Origin: Prorocentrum cordatum
Lineage: Eukaryota; Sar; Dinophyceae; Prorocentrales; Prorocentraceae
Assembly: GCA_963575745.1 (NCBI GenBank)
Contig: CAUYUJ010015496.1
Coordinates: 52,501-116,500 of the forward strand
Direction of reading: 5' to 3'
Length of the DNA stretch: 64,000 bases
Position numbers and translations under genes: made by a program. Shown piece by piece: positions 57,378-64,000 of this stretch (position 1 is the first letter of the stretch; the number at the start of each line of letters is the position of its first letter). The notes under the pieces were generated by a model. The model made no database searches. It was not told the DNA's origin and saw nothing but the letters and a program-made list of their open reading frames with translations.

Positions 57378-57895
57378 CCCCTCACGCAGATCGGCGGGGT
57401 CAGGGTCCAAAAACACAAAGAATCTGCCACATTTCTGAAATTCGGCAGCACCCCTCACGCAGATCGGCAGGGTCAGGGTCCAAAAACATAAAGGATTTGC
57501 CACATTTCTGAAATTCGGTGGCACCCATCACGCAGATCGGCAGGGTCAGGGTCCAAAAACACATGGGATTTGCCACATTTCTACGCAGATCGGCGGGGTC
57601 AGGGTCCAAAAACATAAAGGATTTGCCACATTTCTGAAATTCGGTGGCACCCATCACGCAGATCGGCAGGGTCAGGGTCCAAAAACACATAGGATTTGCC
57701 ACATTTCTCAAATCCGGCAGCACCCCTCACGCAGATCGGCGGGGTCAGGGTCCAAAAACACATGGGATTTGCCACATGTCTGAAATTCGGCGGCACCCTT
57801 CACGCAGATCCGTAGGGTCAGGGCCCAAAAACACAGAGGATTTGCTACATTTCTGAAATTCGGCGGCACCCCTCACGCAGATCCGTAGGGTCAAG
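57378..57895 (+). repeat. 73-bp satellite I, about 7 copies
   Basis: Units contain CCTCACGCAGATCGGCRGGG, TCAGGGTCCAAAAACACA and TTTGCCACATTTCTGAAATT. One unit near 57582 lacks about 25 bases. Repeated stop-free stretches on the minus strand are a by-product. Confidence 0.93.
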
Positions 57896-58017
57896 GTCGA
57901 AAAACAAACAGGTCCCGACACTGCTTCACGGCGTCACCCAGACCTCATCATTTAGCTTTTGCATCTCTCATTCACCGAGAGAGGAGGCCGGCGGCAAGGG
58001 GCGAAGCCCTTACGGAT

Positions 58018-58069
58018 AATAACAGCAGCAACAACAACACCAACACCAACACCAACACCAACAACAACG

Positions 58070-58101
<32 letters not shown>

Positions 58102-58110
58102 TGGATTAAG
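58018..58110. repeat. (AAC)n microsatellite
   Basis: ACAACACCAACACCAAC then AACAACAAC to about 58100. Confidence 0.93.
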
Positions 58111-58316
58111 ACTGTTCGCTCTGATTTGCTCGAGTGTCATTCGACGTGTACCCACCCCCCTTCGTCTTCGATCGTACCCCTTTGGGGGGTATATGTTTCT
58201 TCCCTGCAGGCCGGGCCCCCGCAAGCGGCGGGGCGGCCGCGGACCATCGGCCTGGCCAGCAGCAGTGCTGATCGGCGGCAGCCCGACCCCAAGAGGAACG
58301 GACAGGGGACCGACTA

Positions 58317-58317
58317 A

Positions 58318-58360
<43 letters not shown>

Positions 58361-58437
58361 ATGACGACGACGACGACGACGGCGGCGGCGACGACGACGA
58401 CGGCGACGACGACGATGACGACGGCGACGAGCGAAAC
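58317..58437. repeat. (GAC)n microsatellite
   Basis: GAC triplets with GGC and GAT interruptions. Confidence 0.93.
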
Positions 58438-58469
58438 CGAGAGCGAGAACGAGAGCGACAGCGACAGCG

Positions 58470-59060
58470 AGGCCACAAAGGGCAGAAAGGTGGCCACAAA
58501 GGGCGACAGCGGGGCCAAGAAGGGCATGCGCGTGGGGCCACGACGGGCGCGCGAGCGAGCGGGGGCCACGAAGGGCAGATAATGCGGAGCCACAAAGGGC
58601 AACGACGGGGCCGTTGAGGGTAGCAACGGAGCCACGTAGGACAGCGAGGGGGCCACAAAAAGCGACAGCAGCGCCACAAAGGGCATGCATACGGGGCCAC
58701 GACGGGCGCGAACGAGCGGGGGCCACGAAGGGCATACGTATATTGGGCGGCAGAGGGCAAGAACGGGGCCACTGAGGACCGCAACGCGGCAACGAAGGGC
58801 AACGAGGGGGCCACGAAGGGCGACAGCGGGGCCACGAAGCGCGCGCATATGTAACCACGACGGGGGCGAACGAGCGGGGGCCACGAAGGGCATTCGTACG
58901 GGGGCCACGAAGGGCAGCGAGGGGGCCACAAAGGGCTGCAACGGGGCCACGAAGAGCAGCGAGGGGGCTACGAAAGTCTGCAACGGGCCCACGAAAGGCA
59001 GCGAGGGAGCCACGAAGGGCTGCAACGGCGCAACGAAGGGCAGCGAGGGGGCCACGAAGA
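58470..59060 (+). repeat. About 21-bp minisatellite (GGCCACGAAGGGCAGCGAGGG)
   Basis: Units of 18-24 bases around GGGGCCACGAAGGGC. The longer stretch GGGGCCACGACGGGCGCG recurs near 58540, 58695 and 58855, giving a higher-order period of about 155-160. Long minus-strand frames (FVAPSLPFVAP) are repeat readings; the unit is close to a multiple of three. Confidence 0.9.
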
Positions 59061-59485
59061 ACAAACGCTGCGCCGGTCCACCCTCCCACCCTCTATGCTG
59101 TCCCCGCGGGAGGGGACGGAAGCAGGAACGTCTTTTCTCATAGGTGCGCGGGTGTCGACACGGGCCTTGGCAAGCCTCTACACGAGTCTCCCGGGGGAAC
59201 CGGGCTAGGCTATCAGCGTGGGGATTCTACGCATGCCCGAATAGCACACACGGCCAAAACGGCCACGGCGAGCTGACGAAAGCGGCCCTCTCTACCCTCC
59301 CACCCACCCTTCGTGCTGGGCTTCTGATAACTATAACCTCCCGATATCCACAACAAACGCTGCGCCGATCCACCCTCCCACCCTCTATGCTGTCCCCGCG
59401 GGAGGGGACGGAAGCAGGAACGTCTTTTCTCATAGGTGCGCCGATGTCTGCACTGGCCCAGGCAGCCTTTACACGAGCCTCCCCA
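59061..59485 (+). repeat. 130-bp direct repeat pair J
   Basis: 59061-59191 and 59353-59485 share ACAAACGCTGCGCC and then a long block, CCACCCTCCCACCCTCTATG to CTTTTCTCATAGGTGCGC, with few differences; offset about 292. They lie at the 3' side of the DIRS-like element on the minus strand and could be part of its end or an independent repeat. Confidence 0.85.
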
Positions 59486-60004
59486 TGCGGCCCGCCTCCC
59501 GCACATTCGCACAGACGCGCAGACGTCGCTTCCGAAACCCCCGCAGGACGAGAAAGCATCGTTCACCTTGCGGAAGGGTGCGAGGGTCTTTCCTGGGACC
59601 CGCGAGTTGGTGGGCGTGAATACCCGCCCGCAGCGGGCCAAGCCAAGAGACCGTGCACCCGCTGCGCCCGCGAGGAGGAACGCGGGCGCGCGGCCTGTCG
59701 CAGCGTCGCGGATGATATCTACCTCCGCCGCCTCGGCGGCAGCGCAGGCCTCCCCCGCCGATTCGGCAACCGGTTCCACCGCCGGGGACCTTGGCGCCTC
59801 GTGCTCGTGGACCTCTGGCGGGCCTAAGCCGCAAGGCGGATCCAAAGCGCCCGCGCCTGGCGGAGCGCCCGACCTCGCCGCCGGCGCCCCGCGCGCGCGG
59901 CAACGGCGCGCCCCTCAAGCCCGGCGGCGGTCAGGTCTAGCGACGACGAGGAGCCCCAGGAAAACTCCGGCCCCAGCGACAACGACGCCGCCGCCGCCCG
60001 CGAC

Positions 60005-60763
60005 GTCGACGCGGCGAGCGGGGCTGCACGCACGCACCCAAGCACAGCGCGAGGGCCCCACCTCCCGGGCAGCTGAACGACCCAAGCGCGCAGACCTGCC
60101 CGAGCTAAGCCCCGCGCGCTGCCGACGCGCAGCGCACGGCCCCTCCATGGTGGCAGGCCGCTGGGGGCCACATCCGGGAGTCCAAGCGTCGCCGCGGCAG
60201 CGCGGATGACCTCGACCACCTTGCCCTTCACGCACGGGAGGCCCGGGCTATCGGGGAACAAAGGCAACTCGAGCGAAGGGCGCCCACTCGCATCATGGAG
60301 AGTAGGGAACCGAGCACGGAGCCACGCCCGCTTGTGCCAGAGCGCATGGGCTGGGCACGCTCGCCGGAACCTGCCCCTCTCGCAACAACAACCACGGGCA
60401 CGCCGTCGGGTCTGTCGTGGACGCCGCCAGGCGCCAGGTCGCCGCAAGGCGGCCGTGCTGGTCCACCCGGAGGGACACCAAGGCAGCGGGTTCGTCGGAG
60501 AGCTCGATCTCCCCGGTAAGCCACCAAGTCCCTGCAACGACGGCAGCCCGCGCGGACGCTGGCCCGGCCTCCGCCCGGATCCCTTCCACACGCCTCACTG
60601 GCCCCAGCCCGCGCTCGCAGGAGCGGCGAGCGCCCTGCCAGGCTAGGTAAATCGCAGGCGCAACCACGCCATCCACCTCCTCTTGGAGGCGCTCGGCGGT
60701 CGAAAGATACCGCGCTGCCGACCTGTACCCCCCAGCCGTGAAACTGGCGCCGAGGAGCCTGAC
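60005..60763 (-). pseudogene. Tyrosine recombinase domain, broken
   Basis: In one frame from 60763: LLGASFTAGGYRSAARYLST, IYLAWQGARRSCERGLGPVR and WWLTGEIELSDEP, ending in TWRLAASTTDPTA near 60420. The reading then moves to the frame 60591-59824: ARGCCCERGRFRRACPAHAL, LPLFPDSPGLPCVKGKVVEV, WRGRALRVGSARGLARAG and VVQLPGRWGPRAVLGCVRAA. In active members the box reads H-x-L-R, then a GRW-like motif and a Tyr. Here the His is Arg, the Arg is kept, and the Tyr nucleophile is Cys. The enzyme would integrate the circular DNA copy; this one cannot. Family placement rests on remembered dinoflagellate sequences and should be checked by search. Confidence 0.65.
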
Positions 60764-61694
60764 CTTTTCGCTGGACAGCAGCAGAATTGGCTACGCTTCC
60801 ATGAGCAAATCCAGCGCTCGCCGTTTCGACACATCGGACTCGCGGGACGTCGCCGCGAAAATGCCCTGGTCGCAGTCCCAGAGGGCGTCGGACCGCGATG
60901 CAAGACTGCACCCCGCCCCGACGGTGTTCGCGTCGGCCCGGGGCTTCCCGGCGCAACCCTGGAATGGAGGGCTGGCTGACCAGGTCTGCGGCCACACTCG
61001 GGACAGGGGCCCCTTGCGCCAGACCCGCCGGCGGCGGAAAGCGGGCGGGAGCGACCCTCGACCCCCCCGCCACCGCTGAGTTGAAAGGCGAAGGGGCCGC
61101 CGCGCCTGCGCTCGCCCGCCCCAGACCCCCCCTTTGCCGCCGCCGGCCGGGCAGAGCACCCATCGAATCCTCGCGCGGACACGTTGGCCACGCGGCGGAA
61201 GGAGGCCGAAAGAGGGGAGTTAACAAGCGCCGGAAGCGCCCCCTTGAACACGAGGCGCTAGAAGGGGGAGAAGGAGGGGGAAGCAGGAGAGGGCGAGAGA
61301 GGGAGGGAGGAAGAAAAGGAGAAAACCAGACAGGGGGAACGGGACACGCGGCAGCAAGAAAGCAAAAAAGCAGCGAAAGGACACGCCCACGGCACCACCA
61401 AACCAGGACGGGGGGGAATTCTGCACGACTCAACCGTTTTGCACAGAATGTCCCCGTCGCCTGTTTTGATAGCGCTCGGGTCACCCAAAATCGAAGGGGG
61501 GGGGCATGGCGTACAAAACAACGGTTGTGCACACTATTTCCCTCGCCTGGAATCTGGGCGGCACCGAAATTCGACACCACCCCAAAACCCCCCCCAATCA
61601 TTCTAGCGCAACGCACGACCAATTCGAGTCTTATATAATCGCCCGACGATGCCCCGGCCGCCCACGCCAGCGCCTGCCCGGGCGCGCGCAACCA

Positions 61695-62414
61695 CTAGCC
61701 AGCTGCGCGAGCACTGGGCGAGGCCGCGCCACTCGCGACCACGGGGGCGCCAGGTGCCCATGAAAGCCACCGCCCCACGCTTGCAAGTGCGCCCGCGCAA
61801 CCTGACGCCCTGGGCACCCATGCTCGCCACGCCCTGCCCCGCGGGAACAACTCCGCCCAGGGGGCGCGCAGCTTGAACGGGGGCGGCGCGCGCGGTAGAA
61901 CTGCCGCCGAGCGGCTCAGCGCGTCGGCGTCGACGTTGCGCTCCACGGGAAAAGGCGAGCAGTCGAAGTGAACCGGCCCATTCGCCTGGCGCCAAGAGAT
62001 CTCGCGGGCAACGACGTTCACGGCGCCCTTCCCGCGAAGCGAGAAATCATCCTGCAAGGCCCCCGCGTTGTCTCCCAGCACGAAGAACACCTGCTTGCAG
62101 CTGTACTCGCGCCACGTAATCAGCGCGAGGAGTAGCTCGACAAACTCCCACAGGCTCTGGAACCGCGAATCCCCAGCCTCTGCCTCGAAGAGCATCAGGA
62201 CCACGCCACCCCACGCGGTGGAGAAATAAGACACGGGGTCGCTGCCATCACGAAAAACGGCGCCGCCGCCCAACGGGGAGGCGTCGAACTCCACGCGGAA
62301 GGCGGAGGTGCCGAATTGCCCCAGATCTTGCCGGCTGTAGACGACGCACTGCAACGGGAAGAGCACGCCCACCGCGTCTGGCGGCCCCTCGCAAGCAGGA
62401 ACGGCCGAAACCAA
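61695..62414 (-). CDS. RNase H domain of the DIRS-like element (open fragment)
   Basis: A 239-codon frame with no interruption. Residue numbers are from its first Met, which is probably not a real start. RVEFDASPLGGGAVF carries the first catalytic Asp (44). SRFQSLWEFVELLLALITW carries the Glu (90). FFVLGDNAGALQDD carries the second Asp (115). ERNVDADALSR carries the last Asp (164). All four residues expected for RNase H are therefore present. It would remove RNA from the RNA/DNA hybrid during reverse transcription. It lies directly after the broken RT frames and would be part of the same polyprotein. The C-terminal 60-70 residues are Ala/Pro/Trp-rich and link toward the recombinase. Confidence 0.7.
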   Translation of the reverse strand: MVSAVPACEGPPDAVGVLFPLQCVVYSRQDLGQFGTSAFRVEFDASPLGGGAVFRDGSDPVSYFSTAWGGVVLMLFEAEAGDSRFQSLWEFVELLLALITWREYSCKQVFFVLGDNAGALQDDFSLRGKGAVNVVAREISWRQANGPVHFDCSPFPVERNVDADALSRSAAVLPRAPPPFKLRAPWAELFPRGRAWRAWVPRASGCAGALASVGRWLSWAPGAPVVASGAASPSARAAG

Positions 62415-62479
62415 CCGGCCGCGGCGAAGAAGCGCTGCACCGGGACCGCTCCTGGCAGCAACTCAGCGGCCTCGCGCCC

Positions 62480-63337
62480 AAGGGCCTGCAGCGGCCCAAA
62501 GGGAGGAGACGAAGGGCGCGGCCGCAGGTACCACCTGCGCCATCCTACCAGCTTTCCCCAGGAGGGCCCCGGCGGCGGCCGCCGAGACACGACCCTGTCG
62601 CCGGCAGAAGCCGCCGAGCATGTCCACCAAGCCGTCGACGAACCTGGTGCGGACCAATAATAGCGCAGTTCGTGCCCACGGCGAAGGATATGCCGACACA
62701 GGCATGCCGCAGGCTGGCCTCGCGCGAAGACATCGGCAGCGGAGCGCGCGCCCTTTGACCAAGACAACAGGACCCCTAAAACAAGCAACCACGTCAAGAT
62801 CACGCCCGACGCGACGACGCCGCGGTCGCACCTCGAACCGCGATGGCCGGGTCGCCCGCGCACACCTGAATATTGACCTGTCGGCGGCCCAGAGCGCCTG
62901 CGCGGGCCGCGCGGCGAAAATCCCGAAATGGCCGCGCCTGGTCTGTCCAAAAGCGGAATCTCTGCCGCGTTGAACGGCTGCTCGTCCGCGCGCAGGGGAA
63001 CAATCACGAAGGCGCCCGCGAAATCCAAAACGAGCGCCGCCAACAGCGCGCTCTTCGCGCCGCCGCGGGGCGCGCCGAGCAACGACGCCAGGTTCCGGGC
63101 TCGGTCGACGCCCCGCAGGAAAACGACCCTCTCTGGGGCGGTGCTCAGAGCATTGATCCGCGACCTCTCGAGGCTCTGAGTCGGTTGACGCCGCAGCCTT
63201 CGCCCATTCTCGGGCGCCACGGGCGCCCGACCGACTGGCTCGCCACTCCCCCAGCGATCCTCGGGCGAACCCAGATCGACTCGCCCAATTCGGCCCCGAA
63301 GCGCCCACGGCGGGGCAGACGCGGCCGCGGAAACCAC
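62480..63337 (-). pseudogene. Reverse transcriptase domain, broken
   Basis: Motif A is seen at about 63043-63000 as LVLDFAGAFVIVPLRADEQP, matching the D-F-x-x-A-F of retrotransposon polymerases with the first catalytic Asp kept. Motif C lies at 62873-62838 in another frame as VNIQVCAGDPAIAVRG, where Y-x-D-D should stand; the first of the two catalytic Asp residues is lost. In the first frame LLVLGVLLSWSKG follows. A third frame contains ISFAVGTNCAIIG, and another contains FVDGLVDMLGGFCRRQG and GKAGRMAQVVPAAAPF, which fit the thumb region. At least three frame changes are needed to join these, so it cannot make a working enzyme. Confidence 0.7.
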
Positions 63338-63340
63338 GGC

Positions 63341-64000
63341 GCCGAACCGGACGCTCGACCGTGGAATTCGCCCGAGTTCAAGAGGGGGGGCGGGGCAGCT
63401 TCACCGCCCGAGGGCCGCCACGGAAAAGAAGGAGGAAAAGGAGGAAGAAAAGGACGAAGAAGAAGAGGAAGAAGAGGAAGGACGCGCGCCGAGTCTGAAT
63501 CTAAAGCGGGGGCGGCGTCGGCGGAGCGGGCCGGGCGGCGCACGCGCAACCTGCGCGGGGGCGAATTGGGGGCGCGGCTCGTCGGCACGGCGCGGCGCAA
63601 TCTGAAACGCGCACGGCACGCGCGCGGACAGAAACGAAACGTCTCCGTTATGCACGCAAAATGAGCGCACGCGTGCGCGGGTGCACACATCGCAAACGCG
63701 TACACACCTGCGTGCGTTTTAAGTGCGCACACAACTTCGCGTGCGCATGTCCTTGTGTGAGTAAAAACAGATATGGGCATGTGCATGTGTGCACACATCT
63801 ACAATGAGTAGTAACATATTGTAGTACTAATAAACCTATGTTCTATGTATACTGCCAGCTTGATTACATCAAGACGGCCGGAGGTCTGGGCCCCCAAATC
63901 TCTCGGGATGGCGCCGCGGCTGAAGCACGTCATGCCGGCGCGACCAAAAACGCCCGATCCCCGAGAAGATGGAGGCAAATCGGGAACGACCAAGACCTCG
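63341..64000. other. No gene recognised; purine tract
   Basis: 63430-63482 is a purine tract (GGAGGAAAAGGAGG, AAGAAGAAGAGG). 63660-63800 is GTGCGCAC-rich with several short palindromes. The rest shows nothing recognisable. Confidence 0.4.

Larger units (their letters stand above)
59200..63340 (-). mobile_element. Decayed DIRS-like retrotransposon (RT, RNase H, tyrosine recombinase)
   Basis: On the minus strand, three domains follow in the order reverse transcriptase (63.3-62.5 kb), RNase H (62.4-61.9 kb) and tyrosine recombinase (60.8-60.0 kb), with a tail to about 59.55 kb. That order, without a DDE integrase, is the hallmark of DIRS-type elements. The wording of the motifs is what I associate with dinoflagellate copies. 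Frames change several times, the reverse-transcriptase YxDD reads CAGD, and the recombinase tyrosine reads Cys, so the copy is dead. I could not identify the inverted terminal repeats or internal complementary region typical of DIRS; the 130-bp repeats at 59.06-59.49 kb may mark the 3' part. Ends are approximate. Confidence 0.75.

Noticed and set aside
57378-57895. CRISPR-like array
   Set aside because: Units are contiguous 73-bp repeats with no variable spacers, and the host looks eukaryotic. The 77-bp arrays fail in the same way.
57952-59089. 327-370 codon minus-strand frames with FVAPSLPFVAP units
   Set aside because: A 21-bp minisatellite keeps frame by chance; the frames continue into GAC and AAC tracts.

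Overview
The window looks like eukaryotic nuclear DNA that is very poor in genes and very rich in repeats. The best guess for the source is a dinoflagellate (about 60 percent sure). Three things point there: (i) a decayed DIRS-like retrotransposon at 63.3-59.2 kb (minus strand) whose RNase H and tyrosine-recombinase motifs resemble a family I know from dinoflagellate genomes; (ii) a 17-of-22 match to the dinoflagellate spliced-leader sequence at 38346-38367, just upstream of coding-like sequence; (iii) sparse coding DNA among microsatellites and dispersed hairpins. I see no bacterial operons, ribosome binding sites, rRNA, tRNA or CRISPR. No intact gene with a recognised housekeeping function was found.

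Layout. 0-10.8 kb: GC-rich sequence with two long GT-rich arrays (3.27-4.50 and 8.07-9.89 kb), a G-tract inverted repeat (2.08-2.27 kb), a large foldback element (5.72-6.09 kb) and a 140-160 bp family present three times (5.33, 7.34, 7.64 kb). 10.86-19.3 kb: a pentamer satellite with a conserved leader, (CTA)n and (GAC)n tracts, a 77-bp satellite in two arrays of opposite orientation (14.04-14.50 and 16.15-17.19 kb), and about 1.9 kb of a GCTGAG hexamer array. 19.7-23 kb: a second copy set of a 260-295 bp satellite first seen at 13.2 kb, then a broken minus-strand gene for a Cys-rich plus coiled-coil protein. 23-28.7 kb: purine tracts and a degenerate GAGGCCCCAAGA-type minisatellite. 28.7-39 kb: the only sizeable stretch with protein-like, non-repetitive sequence; three decayed coding regions (29.49-30.79 minus, 35.83-37.07 minus, 38.37-38.96 plus) lie between CAT, GAC and GGC tracts. 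40.2-50.6 kb: long CAT arrays with a recurring CCCGTCATC marker, enclosing the second, inverted copy of the pentamer satellite (40.87-41.45 kb) and an AT-richer island (44.65-47.9 kb) made of a foldback element and two tandem families. 50.6-57.9 kb: the GAGGCCCC family again with embedded palindromes, then a 73-bp satellite. 58-64 kb: minisatellite and the DIRS-like element.

The genes do not form a pathway. Every recognisable or protein-like coding stretch except the RNase H domain is broken by frameshifts, an in-frame stop or a small tandem duplication. I cannot tell biological decay from uncorrected indels in the assembly; re-sequencing would decide. The most distinctive features are structural: paired inverted copies of satellites, long-arm foldbacks, and short palindromes spread through a minisatellite. 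I found no complete undescribed system.
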